Assembly (NCBI GenBank): GCA_041685625.1
Contig: JAWLFJ010000139.1
Location: 1 to 9,099, forward strand
Length of the DNA stretch: 9,099 bases
Direction: 5' to 3'
From: Albimonas sp041685625
GTDB lineage: Bacteria; Pseudomonadota; Alphaproteobacteria; Rhodobacterales; Rhodobacteraceae
This document shows positions 1 through 6,359 of this stretch, in pieces. Position numbers and translations under genes: made by a program. Each line of letters begins with the position of its first letter. Position 1 is the first letter of the stretch. Under the pieces are notes generated by a model, which worked only from the letters and a program-made list of their open reading frames with translations, was not told where the DNA came from and did no database searches.

Positions 1-1
1 C

Positions 2-106
2 GATCTCGCGGTGAACACCGCAGCCTTTGTCGCCCCGTTCGTGGTCGCCGGTGCGATCGCACTAGCAGTCGTGCTCACTCGTCGACAAATTGGACGACAG
101 TGGTAA
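2..106 (+). CDS. C-terminal tail of a possible membrane protein, ended by IS sequence (partial)
   Basis: An open frame enters from the left edge and gives 34 residues before TAA. It reads as one hydrophobic stretch (AAFVAPFVVAGAIALAVVL) followed by a basic tail (TRRQIGRQW), the usual look of the last transmembrane helix and cytoplasmic end of a transporter. The codon choice (CTA, GCA, ACT, CGA, ATT, GGA) is less GC-biased than in the operon genes. The final W and the stop are the TGGTAA that starts the IS21-type end at 101, so the native C-terminus may have been cut off by insertion. The family cannot be named from 34 residues. The opposite strand is also open here, so the coding call rests on the hydrophobic pattern alone. 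Confidence 0.35.
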   Translation, partial: DLAVNTAAFVAPFVVAGAIALAVVLTRRQIGRQW

Positions 107-131
107 TGCGCGCGGGCGCACGTGCGGGTGT
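100..131. repeat. IS21-type terminal repeat, copy 1 (outer end)
   Basis: A 32-bp sequence starting GTGGTAATGCGCGCGG is repeated exactly at 166-197 in the same orientation, 66 bp away. IS21-family elements carry several direct copies of a transposase-binding repeat at each end, and their termini begin with TG. Base 101 (TGGTAATG) is therefore the likely outer tip, lying just beyond the 3' end of istB as expected. No matching inverted copy was found at the other side of the remnant, where the element is truncated. Confidence 0.6.
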
Positions 132-165
132 CCAAGAGCCCTTTCAGCGCCGCCGAGAGGCTCAT

Positions 166-197
166 GTGGTAATGCGCGCGGGCGCACGTGCGGGTGT
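166..197. repeat. IS21-type terminal repeat, copy 2 (inner)
   Basis: An exact 32-bp copy of 100-131, direct orientation, lying between the outer end and the istB stop codon. The 34 bp between the copies and the ~78 bp from here to the istB stop show no gene. This is the subterminal transposase-binding repeat arrangement known for the IS21 family; the assignment is inferred from position and from the adjacent istA/istB remnants. Confidence 0.6.
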
Positions 198-275
198 AGA
201 CGCGGGGCGGTGCTGGGTGGAAGCGCAGCCGGAGGGTGCGGGGCGGTCAGGGCTGCCTCGGCAGTCGGTGGTGGG

Positions 276-449
276 TCAGGCGCGGTTCTTGAAGCGCCAG
301 CTCTCGTTGCCGGTCTCGACGATCTCGCAGTGGTGGGTGAGGCGGTCGAGGAGAGCGGCGGTCATCTTGGCGTCGCCGAACACCGTGGACCATTCGCCGA
401 AGGCGAGGTTGGTGGTGACGATGATCGAGGTCTGCTCGCAGAGGCGCGT
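276..449 (-). pseudogene. istB: istB remnant, C-terminal end only (IS21-family helper ATPase)
   Basis: The frame reads RLCEQTSIIVTTNLAFGEW, then a segment containing FGDAKMTAALLDRLTHH, then ETGNESWRFKNRA and TGA. This is the highly conserved C-terminal end of IstB, the AAA+ ATPase that helps the IstA transposase choose and capture target DNA. Intact IstB is about 250 residues; only about the last 58 remain. The Walker A and Walker B region is missing, so the fragment has no ATPase function. It is fused, after a short scrambled stretch, to the end of istA in a single 255-codon open frame (276-1043). The family call is strong; the upstream limit is approximate. Confidence 0.85.
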
Positions 450-1262
450 CGTGCCGAAGGCACGCCTCCGGCGTGACGCCTCGGGCGTCATGATCGGCGC
501 GGGCGGCTCGGGATCGCGCCGCCGGGCGAGGATGTTGAGGACCACGTCGGCGGAATGGACGCCGTCGGCGAGCGCCTCGGCGCAGGCCGCCTCCACCGCC
601 TCGAGGCCGTCGTCGATCGCGGCGGCGAGGATCTGCACCATCCGCCGGTCGCCGTCCGACGCCGCGCGCAGCTTGCGCCGGATGCGCTCCAGATCCGGCG
701 GAAGGTCCCAGTCCTTGAACGGCGCCCCGTCCCTCAGCGCCCTCGGCTTGTGGGCCAGCACGGGCACGTAGTGCCACGGATCGGAGACCGTCCTGCCACG
801 TCCGAAGGCACGGCGGTGTTCGCCGACCACGCGGCTGTCCTCGCGGATCTCGATGCGCTCGGCATAGGCGCGGATCTCCACCGGCCGCCCCACCGCCCCC
901 CCCTTCACCGAGCACTTGTCGCTGTCGGAGCGGACGAGACAGGTCTTGGACACCGCCGCCGGCACGGCGTGGAAGCCGTCGAACAGCCCCCGATACGTCG
1001 CCAGGCTCGGGCGCTCCGCCTCGAACGCCTGCCGGATCGTCATGTCGGGAAGCTCCGGGTGGCGGTGCGCCTTCGCCCGCTCGACGCAGCGATCCTTCAG
1101 CCAAGGCGTTGAGCTCCTCGTAGCTCTTCACCCGGACCCGAGGCGCGAAGAACCGCTGGCGGACCGTGCCCACCTGGTTCTCGACCTGGCCCTTCTCCCA
1201 GCCCGAAGCGGGCGTGAAATCCCAGCCGAACCGTCCGGCGAAATGCGGAGCAATCCAGCCAG
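450..1262 (-). pseudogene. istA: istA remnant, C-terminal half with one frameshift (IS21-family transposase)
   Basis: The 5' part reads TPASGWEKGQVENQVG, then RQRFFAPRVRVKSYEELNA. The DDE-domain motif GWEKGQVEN is intact and contains the third catalytic acid in IstA-type integrase cores. After ELNA the frame changes: removing one base in the AA at about 1103-1104 restores the expected W-L-K-D-R-C-V-E-R-A-K continuation into MTIRQAFEAERPSLATYRG. The C-terminal domain follows, with VSKTCLVRSDSDKCSV, RPVEIRAYAERIEI and HYVPVLAHKPRALRDGAPFK, ending at LARRRDPEPPAPIMTPEA near 477. The N-terminal half (helix-turn-helix and the first two catalytic Asp) is missing beyond about 1262. The ATG at 1043 is an internal Met, not a native start. 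Not functional. Confidence 0.85.
462..489. repeat. 14-bp imperfect tandem duplication at the istA/istB junction
   Basis: ACGCCTCCGGCGTG (462-475) is followed directly by ACGCCTCGGGCGTC (476-489); the first 13 bases differ at one position. On the minus strand both copies encode T-P-E-A, in different frames, because 14 is not a multiple of three. Each unit is itself a small inverted repeat (ACGCC/GGCGT). It sits exactly where the IstA tail stops matching and just before IstB begins, which suits slippage or illegitimate recombination during the deletion. Confidence 0.65.
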
Positions 1263-1448
1263 CTACCTGAGCCGATTCACCTGGTCGAACTTCAGGCCGC
1301 CGTATTCGTTCCGCCAGCGATGGCAGGTGACCTCGCTGACGCCGATCCCGCGGATCGCCTCCGCCAGCGGGACGCCTTGCGCCACCGCGACGTCCGCCTG
1401 CCGCAGCTTGGCGACGATCTCCTCGGGCTCGTGCCTCTTCCTCGGCAT
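1263..1448 (-). pseudogene. IS3-family orfA, truncated (HTH N-terminal part, 61 codons)
   Basis: The product starts MPRKRHEPEEIVAKLRQADV, followed by AVAQGVPLAEAIRGIGVSEV and HRWRNEYGGLKFDQVNRLR, then TAG. This matches the N-terminal helix-turn-helix of IS3-family OrfA transposase subunits, which bind the IS ends; full-length OrfA is about 90-100 residues and continues with a leucine zipper after RLKELE. Here the Glu position after the last Arg is TAG, a possible GAG-to-TAG nonsense change, and similarity is lost within a few codons at the junction with istA. The start is ATG at 1448 with GAGGAGG upstream at normal spacing. No orfB (DDE domain) follows. A truncated OrfA could in theory still be made and bind IS ends. 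Confidence 0.8.
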
Positions 1449-1508
1449 CGATCCTCCTCGTCGGTCTGGCCGACACTACGGGTGGATCCGATTCGGGGGT
1501 TAGGGCCA
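1449..1508 (-). mobile_element. Probable left end and leader of the IS3-family element
   Basis: The 60 bp upstream of the orfA remnant, read on the minus strand, start TGGCCCTAACCCCCGAATCGG. IS3-family termini begin with TG and commonly have a C-run shortly inside, so 1508 is a reasonable element boundary. No partner right end exists in the window to confirm the inverted repeat, and no target duplication can be assigned. Boundary inferred. Confidence 0.4.
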
Positions 1509-1530
1509 CCGGGCCGCGGCGAGTGGACGG

Positions 1531-2502
1531 TCAGCCTCGCAGCGTCTCCGGGTTCACGACCAGCGCGGGGTCGAGCCGGCCGTCGATCCCGTCGAGGGCG
1601 TTGCGCACCGCCGCCGCGCTCATGCGGTTCCAGCATTCGCGCGTGCCGGAGGCGATGTGCGGCGTCAGCACCAAGTTCTCGAGCCCGAGGAACGGGTCGT
1701 CGTCGTCGATCGGCTCCCGCGCGAAGACGTCGAGCGCGGCGCCGGAGAGGCGGCCCGAGGTCAGCGCCTCGCGCAGCGCCGGCTCGTCCACCAGCGAGCC
1801 GCGGGAGACGTTCACGAACCAGGCGCCGGGGCGCATCAGCCCGAACTCCCGCGCGCCCATCAGCGGGCGCCCCTCGGGCAGGGCCGGCAGGTGCAGCGTC
1901 ACGATGTCGGCGCGGCCGAGGGCGGCGTCGAGGTCCTCCACCCGCTCGAAGCCGCGATCGGCGATCTCCGCGGGGTCGATGTAGGGGTCGGAGACGAGCA
2001 CGGTCACGTCGAAGGCCGCGAGGCGCTTCGCGACCCGCCGACCGATGCGCCCGAAGCCGACGACGAGCGCGGTCTTGCGCCAGAGATCGCCCTGCGCGTC
2101 GAACTGGCGGTCGGTGAAGCGGCCCTCGCGCATGCGCCGGTCGTAGACGGGGATGCGGTGCAGCATCGCCAGCGTCATGCCGAGGGCGTGGTCGGCCACC
2201 GTCTCGCAGTTGGCCTCGCCGACGACGGCGAGGGGGATGCCGCGCTCGGTCAGCGCGGGAACGTCCACGTTGTCGTAGCCGACGCCGAAGCGCGAGACGA
2301 CGGCGAGGCGATTGGCCCGCGTGAGCGTCTCGCGGCCGAAGGGCGTGACGCCGAGCACGACGGCGTCGGCGCCGGGCATCGCCGCCTGCAGCGCCTCGAG
2401 CGAAGAGCCGCCCTCGAGGATCGTCACCTCGACGTCCGGGCGCGCGTCGAGCAGGGCCTGCCCCTCGGGCATCGGGGGGCGTTCCATCACCAGCCTGGGC
2501 AC
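1531..2502 (-). CDS. D-2-hydroxyacid dehydrogenase, NAD-dependent
   Basis: 323 residues, the usual length for the family of D-lactate, glycerate/hydroxypyruvate and phosphoglycerate dehydrogenases, which interconvert a 2-keto acid and a D-2-hydroxy acid in the cytoplasm. Visible features: substrate-domain GVGYDNVD (73-80); Rossmann motif GFGRIG (149-154); Asp172 at the end of the second strand, which favours NAD(H) over NADP(H); catalytic Arg234 in NVSRGSLVDE, Glu263 in DVFAREP, and His282 in LTPHIASGT. All three catalytic residues are present. The start is GTG at 2502, chosen because AAAGGAGG lies 8 nt upstream and overlaps the end of the RraA-like gene, whose stop is 15 nt away; this implies co-transcription. 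Last gene of the block. The substrate is open: glyoxylate/hydroxypyruvate reductase or a sugar-acid dehydrogenase fit equally. Confidence 0.92.
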   Translation of the reverse strand: MPRLVMERPPMPEGQALLDARPDVEVTILEGGSSLEALQAAMPGADAVVLGVTPFGRETLTRANRLAVVSRFGVGYDNVDVPALTERGIPLAVVGEANCETVADHALGMTLAMLHRIPVYDRRMREGRFTDRQFDAQGDLWRKTALVVGFGRIGRRVAKRLAAFDVTVLVSDPYIDPAEIADRGFERVEDLDAALGRADIVTLHLPALPEGRPLMGAREFGLMRPGAWFVNVSRGSLVDEPALREALTSGRLSGAALDVFAREPIDDDDPFLGLENLVLTPHIASGTRECWNRMSAAAVRNALDGIDGRLDPALVVNPETLRG

Positions 2503-2517
2503 GGATCGGCCCTCCTT

Positions 2518-3225
2518 TCAGTGGATGTCGGCCGAATCGGCCATGGCGCGCTTCAGCGCGGCGATGTCGAAGCCCGAGGCGCGGGCGGCCTCGAGGATCG
2601 GCCCCTCGCGCCGGGTCACGAGGTCGACAGCGGCGGGGAGCCCCGCGACGGCGGCCTTGGGCACGATCACGGCGCCGTGCCGGTCGGCGTGGACGATGTC
2701 GCCGTCGGAGGCCGCCATGCCGTGAACGTTGACGTCCACCCCGACATCCACCAGATGCACGAAGGCGTGGCTGGGCCCGACCATGCCGCCGAGGATCTGG
2801 AAGCCGGGCGCGAGCTCCGCGAGGTCGCGGAACGAGCCGTTGGTGATGCAGCCGAGGCATCCGAGGCCCTTGTGGATGGCCGAGTTCACCTCGCCCCAGA
2901 AGGCGCCGAAGCCGGGGATCGGGTCCATGTCCTCGATCACGACGACGGTGGGGCCGGGCGCCGCCGCGACGTGCTCGTAATACCGCTCGCGGAGGGCCCG
3001 CGCCGCCTCGGGCGGCCCCGGGGGCGCGGTCATGGCGCGGATGCGGGCGGTGCGGACATGCCCGACGATCGGGCCGAGCGCCGGCTCGGCGACGGCGAAG
3101 GGCTGCACGGTGAAGCCGGTGGCGCGGCGCTCCGGCGCGACGATCTCGAGCGCGTTGCAGAGGGTGGGCGTGTCGTAGGCGGCGAGGGCGGCGATCTCGG
3201 CGGCGCTGGGCGCGGCGTCCGGCAT
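2518..3225 (-). CDS. RraA-like family protein (HMG/CHA-aldolase type lyase or decarboxylase)
   Basis: 235 residues. RraA-fold proteins include the RNase E inhibitor RraA and metal-dependent 4-hydroxy-4-methyl-2-oxoglutarate / 4-carboxy-4-hydroxy-2-oxoadipate aldolases with oxaloacetate decarboxylase activity. Here the core is GAFWGEVNSAIHKGLGCLGC (107-126), then ITNGSFRD (127-134), then ASDGDIVHADRHGAVIVP (172-189). Glu112, Arg133 and Asp134, corresponding to aldolase active-site and metal positions, are kept. Asn129 stands where the aldolases usually have Asp (TDGAVRD). With those residues present and two metabolic neighbours, an enzyme is more likely than an RNase regulator. The start is ATG at 3225 with GGAGA about 7 nt upstream. 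It lies between the importer ATPase gene (105-bp gap) and the dehydrogenase. The exact reaction cannot be assigned. Confidence 0.85.
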   Translation of the reverse strand: MPDAAPSAAEIAALAAYDTPTLCNALEIVAPERRATGFTVQPFAVAEPALGPIVGHVRTARIRAMTAPPGPPEAARALRERYYEHVAAAPGPTVVVIEDMDPIPGFGAFWGEVNSAIHKGLGCLGCITNGSFRDLAELAPGFQILGGMVGPSHAFVHLVDVGVDVNVHGMAASDGDIVHADRHGAVIVPKAAVAGLPAAVDLVTRREGPILEAARASGFDIAALKRAMADSADIH

Positions 3226-3246
3226 GGGCGGTCTCCGGGAGAGGGG

Positions 3247-3307
3247 CGCCGGCGCGCACGAGGCGCCGGCGGGGGGTAGGGCCGGGCGCGGCGGAGGCCG
3301 GCCCGGC
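3247..3307 (-). terminator. Two GC-rich inverted repeats between the ATPase and RraA-like genes
   Basis: Stem 1 pairs 3247-3255 with 3263-3271 (9 bp, CGCCGGCGC, 7-nt loop). Stem 2 pairs 3281-3287 (GCCGGGC) with 3301-3307 (GCCCGGC) across a 13-nt loop. They occupy the 104-bp gap 3226-3329 on the minus-strand transcript, upstream of the RraA-like start. Neither is followed by a T-run, so a classic rho-independent terminator is not supported. They may be partial attenuators or RNA-processing/stability structures. In DNA this GC-rich some such stems arise by chance. Confidence 0.3.
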
Positions 3308-3329
3308 GGGGGAGGCGTCGCGGCGCGGA

Positions 3330-4430
3330 TCAGAGCACGAACTCGCTCTCCGCGTCGATCAGGTGCATGTGGCCGAGATCGGCGACGAGGGGGATGCTCT
3401 CCCCGACGCGCGGGCGGGCGCCGGAGTCGAGCCGCGCGGCCGCCTCGTGCCCGCCGAGGGTGAAGAAGATCAGCGTCTCCATCCCCATCACCTCGACGAC
3501 GTCGGGCGTCGCCTCGATCCGGGCGGTCGGGCCGCCGTTGCGCCGTCCGCCCTCGTCGGTCAGATGCTCGGGGCGGAGGCCGAAGAAGAGCTTGCGCCCG
3601 ACCGCGTCGCCGTAGCGGGCGCGCCGCTCGGCCGGGACGGGCACGCTGACGCCGCCGTCGAGGCGCACCATCAGCTCCTCGCCCTCGGCCTCGAGCCGGC
3701 AGGGGACGACGTTCATGGCCGGCGAGCCGATGAAGGCGGCGACGAAGCGCGTCGCGGGCGAGTGGTAGAGCTCGTCCGGGGGGCCCACCTGCTCGATCCG
3801 CCCGCCGTTCATCACCACCACGCGGTCGGCGAGGGTCATCGCCTCCACCTGGTCGTGGGTGACGTAGACGGTGGTGACCGGCACCATCTGGTGCACGCGC
3901 TTGATCTCGGTGCGCATCTGCACGCGCAGCTTGGCGTCGAGATTGGAGAGCGGCTCGTCGAACAGGAACACCTGCGGGTCGCGCACGATGGCGCGGCCCA
4001 TGGCGACGCGCTGGCGCTGCCCGCCCGAAAGCTGGCGGGGCTTGCGGTCCAGCAGTTCGCCGATGTTGAGGATGCGCGCGGCCTCGTCCACGCGCTTCCT
4101 GATCTCCTCCTTCGGGAAGCGCTTGAGGCGCAGGCCGAAGCTCATGTTCTCGGCCACCGTCATATGCGGGTAGAGCGCGTAGTTCTGGAACACCATGGCG
4201 ATGTCCCGGTCCCGAGGGGGCACGTCGTTCACCACGTCCCCGCCGATGCGGATGTCGCCGTCCGAGATGTCCTCGAGCCCCGCGATCATCCGCAGCGTGG
4301 TGGACTTGCCGCAGCCCGAGGGGCCGACCAGCACCACGAATTCCTGATCCTCGATGGCGAGGTCGATGCCGCGCACGGCCTCCACCTCGTCGTAGCGCTT
4401 GACGAGCTTGTTCAGCGAGACGTCGGCCAT
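3330..4430 (-). CDS. ABC importer ATPase, MalK/UgpC type (CUT1)
   Basis: 366 residues, typical of MalK/UgpC/MsmX ATPases that power carbohydrate-type importers on the inner face of the membrane. In order: Walker A GPSGCGKST (36-44), Q-loop Gln82 in FQNYALYPHMTV, signature LSGGQRQRVAMGRAIV (134-149), Walker B VFLFDE (154-159), D-loop SNLD (162-165), H-loop His192 in VTHDQVEAMTLADR. A C-terminal regulatory/TOBE region (about 235-360) includes the family motif GLRPEHL (284-290). All catalytic elements are intact. The ATG at 4430 begins 4 nt after the stop of the downstream-type permease, with AAGGGG in that gene's end as ribosome site. It pairs with the two permeases and the binding protein encoded just before it. 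Confidence 0.95.
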   Translation of the reverse strand: MADVSLNKLVKRYDEVEAVRGIDLAIEDQEFVVLVGPSGCGKSTTLRMIAGLEDISDGDIRIGGDVVNDVPPRDRDIAMVFQNYALYPHMTVAENMSFGLRLKRFPKEEIRKRVDEAARILNIGELLDRKPRQLSGGQRQRVAMGRAIVRDPQVFLFDEPLSNLDAKLRVQMRTEIKRVHQMVPVTTVYVTHDQVEAMTLADRVVVMNGGRIEQVGPPDELYHSPATRFVAAFIGSPAMNVVPCRLEAEGEELMVRLDGGVSVPVPAERRARYGDAVGRKLFFGLRPEHLTDEGGRRNGGPTARIEATPDVVEVMGMETLIFFTLGGHEAAARLDSGARPRVGESIPLVADLGHMHLIDAESEFVL

Positions 4431-4434
4431 GCGG

Positions 4435-5349
4435 TCACCCCTTCGTCGCGCCGGAGGTGAGCCCGGCGATGTAGTAGTCCATGAGGAAGGCGTAGAGGAT
4501 CAGCGGCGGCGCGGCGGTCAGCAGCGCCCCGGTCATGATCTGCCCCCAGTTGAAGACGTCGCCCTTGATCAGCGTGGTGACGATGCCGACGGGCAGCACC
4601 AGCTGATCGGCCGAGGTGGTGAACACCATCGGATAGAGGAACTGCGCCCAGGAGACGGTGAAGGCGAAGATGCCCGCCGCGATCAGCCCGGGCAGGGCGA
4701 CCGGCAGGAACACCAGCCGCAGCGTCTGCATCCAGGTGGCCCCGTCGATCAGCGCGGCCTCGTCCAGCTCCTTCGGGATGGAGGCGAAATAGCCGATCAT
4801 GATCCAGGTGCAGAAGGGCACGGTGAGGGTTGGGTAGATGAAGATCAGCGTCCACCAGTTGTTGATGAAGCTGATCCCGGTGAGGCCCTGCAGTTCCGCG
4901 AAGATCTTGAACAGCGGGATGAACAGCAGCGTTTCCGGCACGAGGTAGGTGAGGAACACGCCCGTCGCCAGCGACGTCGAGCCCCAGAACTTCATGCGGC
5001 TGAGCGCGAACGCCGCCGGCACCGCGATCAGCATGGTGACGCAGACCACGATCACCGTGACCAGCACCGAGTTGCGGAAGAAGATCAGGAACTGCTGCTG
5101 CGACAGCAGCTCCGCATAGTTGCCTAGCGTCGGGTCGAACACCCACCACGGGTTCGCCGCGGTGGAGATCTCGGCGCTGGTCTTGAGCGAGGTGATCAGC
5201 ATGTAGATGGGCGGCATCAGGAAGATCACCGCGAACAGCGCGAGGCAGACATAGGACCAGCGCAGGGCCCAGCGCCGCTCGCGGCTCATGCTGCCGTGGG
5301 AGGGGTTGATGCCGGCGCCCGCGGGCGCGTCTTGGGATGCGACGACCAT
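4435..5349 (-). CDS. ABC importer permease, MalG type (second permease)
   Basis: 304 residues with six hydrophobic segments at roughly 31-53, 95-117, 126-148, 163-187, 216-238 and 270-292, the standard MalG/UgpE topology. The EAA loop that docks on the ATPase is EAALIDGATWMQTLRLVFLP (198-217 region), between segments 4 and 5. The first ~28 residues (MVVASQDAPAGAGINPS...) are a polar cytoplasmic lead. The ATG at 5349 overlaps the stop of the upstream permease in TGATG, pointing to translational coupling. An in-frame Met21 (MSRERRW) is a possible shorter start but has no better ribosome site. Imported substrate unknown; fold and role are secure. Confidence 0.94.
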   Translation of the reverse strand: MVVASQDAPAGAGINPSHGSMSRERRWALRWSYVCLALFAVIFLMPPIYMLITSLKTSAEISTAANPWWVFDPTLGNYAELLSQQQFLIFFRNSVLVTVIVVCVTMLIAVPAAFALSRMKFWGSTSLATGVFLTYLVPETLLFIPLFKIFAELQGLTGISFINNWWTLIFIYPTLTVPFCTWIMIGYFASIPKELDEAALIDGATWMQTLRLVFLPVALPGLIAAGIFAFTVSWAQFLYPMVFTTSADQLVLPVGIVTTLIKGDVFNWGQIMTGALLTAAPPLILYAFLMDYYIAGLTSGATKG

Positions 5350-6281
5350 CAGACCTGCGTCCCCCTCTTCATCACGTCGCGGAGGATGAACACCGCGAGC
5401 ACCGCCAGGAAAGGCATCATGAACAGCGAGATCGCGGCGCCGAGGGGGATGTCCCCGCTCTCGATGCCGCGGGAGAAGGCCCAGGTGCCGAAGATGTGGG
5501 TCCGGTCGAGCGGGCCGCCGGCGGTGAGGATGCGGACGATGTCGAAGTTGGCGAATGTCACGATCAGCGAGAACAGCGCCGTGATCGCGATGATGTTCCG
5601 CATCATCGGCAGCGTGATGTACCAGATCCGCTGCCACCAGTTGGCGCCGTCGATCAGCGCCGCCTCGTAGAGCTGGTCGGGCACCGACTTCAGCGCCGCC
5701 AGATACATGATCATGAAGAACGGCGCCCCGATCCACACGTTGACCAGGATCACCGAGAAGCGCGCCCAGTCGGCGTCTCCGGTCCAGGGGATCGGGTCGC
5801 CGCCCCACTGCGCGATGATCCAGTTGAAGGCGCTGTAGGACGGGTCGAACAGCCAGAGCCAGGCGAGCGTGCTCATCGCCGGCGGGATGACCCAGGGCAC
5901 CAGCAGGACGCCGCGCCAGACGCGCTGCTTCTTGTTGGGGATGTTGTGGACGAAATGCGCGACGACGAAGCCGATGATCGCCTTGAAGATCACGGCGGTG
6001 CCGGCGAAGAGGCAGGTCTGCCAGACCACCATCCAGAACGTCTCGCGCTTGAACAGGAACGTGAAGTTCCCGAAGCCGACGAAACGTTCCATGCTCTTGT
6101 TCAGGGTCGCGAGATACATCCCGTAGATCGCGGGATAGAGCACCAGCGTCGCTACCAGCAGGATCAGCGGCAGCGTCATCAGGAACGCCACCGTGCTCTT
6201 GCGCCGCGTGGTGGCGCGCAGCGAGGTGCGCGCGCCCTTCGGCGGCTTCACGGCCACGGTCGGAGGAAGCGTGTGGGTCAC
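5349..6281 (-). CDS. ABC importer permease, MalF/UgpA type (first permease)
   Basis: 310 residues, typical of short MalF-type permeases lacking the large periplasmic P2 loop of enterobacterial MalF. Hydrophobic segments lie near 31-57, 83-110, 122-145, 173-195, 228-250 and 277-300. The EAA loop, EAALIDGANWWQRIWYITLP (206-225), sits before segment 5. A basic N-terminal tail (VKPPKGARTSLRATTRRK) suits a cytoplasmic start. The start is GTG at 6281, with GGAG 7 nt upstream. It is encoded 78 nt after the binding-protein gene, past a perfect hairpin, and overlaps the second permease by one base. It forms the heterodimeric membrane channel with that protein. Confidence 0.94.
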   Translation of the reverse strand: MTHTLPPTVAVKPPKGARTSLRATTRRKSTVAFLMTLPLILLVATLVLYPAIYGMYLATLNKSMERFVGFGNFTFLFKRETFWMVVWQTCLFAGTAVIFKAIIGFVVAHFVHNIPNKKQRVWRGVLLVPWVIPPAMSTLAWLWLFDPSYSAFNWIIAQWGGDPIPWTGDADWARFSVILVNVWIGAPFFMIMYLAALKSVPDQLYEAALIDGANWWQRIWYITLPMMRNIIAITALFSLIVTFANFDIVRILTAGGPLDRTHIFGTWAFSRGIESGDIPLGAAISLFMMPFLAVLAVFILRDVMKRGTQV

Positions 6282-6320
6282 GAGAAGGCTCCGCAGACTG
6301 GAGGACGGGAACGGGAACGG

Positions 6321-6344
6321 CCCGGCCGCCCTCCGGCGGCCGGG
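6321..6344 (-). other. Perfect intercistronic hairpin between binding-protein and first permease genes
   Basis: CCCGGCCGCC (6321-6330) and GGCGGCCGGG (6335-6344) are exact reverse complements, with the 4-nt loop CTCC: a 10-bp all-GC stem. It starts 16 nt beyond the binding-protein stop codon. No T-run follows on the minus strand, so it is unlikely to stop all transcription. In malEFG-type operons a stem at this place protects the binding-protein mRNA from 3' decay or partly attenuates, giving excess binding protein over permeases. That role here is inferred from position. Confidence 0.55.
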
Positions 6345-6359
6345 GCGTCGCCCGCGCGG

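Larger units (their letters stand above)
101..1508 (-). mobile_element. Degraded IS mosaic: IS21-family 3' part joined to IS3-family 5' part
   Basis: Read on the minus strand, the segment starts with the 5' end of an IS3-family orfA (from about 1508). It switches near 1262 to the 3' half of an IS21-family istA, jumps by deletion near 446-491 to the end of istB, and finishes with duplicated IS21-type terminal repeats at 101. IS3 orfB, the N-terminal half of istA and most of istB (including its ATPase Walker motifs) are absent. The segment therefore cannot supply its own transposition functions. The order implies at least two insertions followed by deletions. Its IS3 end lies only about 22 bp beyond the stop codon of the dehydrogenase gene, so it may have replaced that operon's native 3' flank. 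Confidence 0.7.

Noticed and set aside
100..197. Possible CRISPR array from the 32-bp repeat pair
   Set aside because: Only two copies with one 34-bp spacer, no cas genes, and the repeats abut istA/istB remnants at the place where IS21 terminal repeats belong.
1292..3259. Long minus-strand open frame of 655 codons over the dehydrogenase and RraA-like genes
   Set aside because: Arg/Ala/Pro-rich shadow frame typical of high-GC DNA; the two overlapped genes show full family motifs in the other frames.
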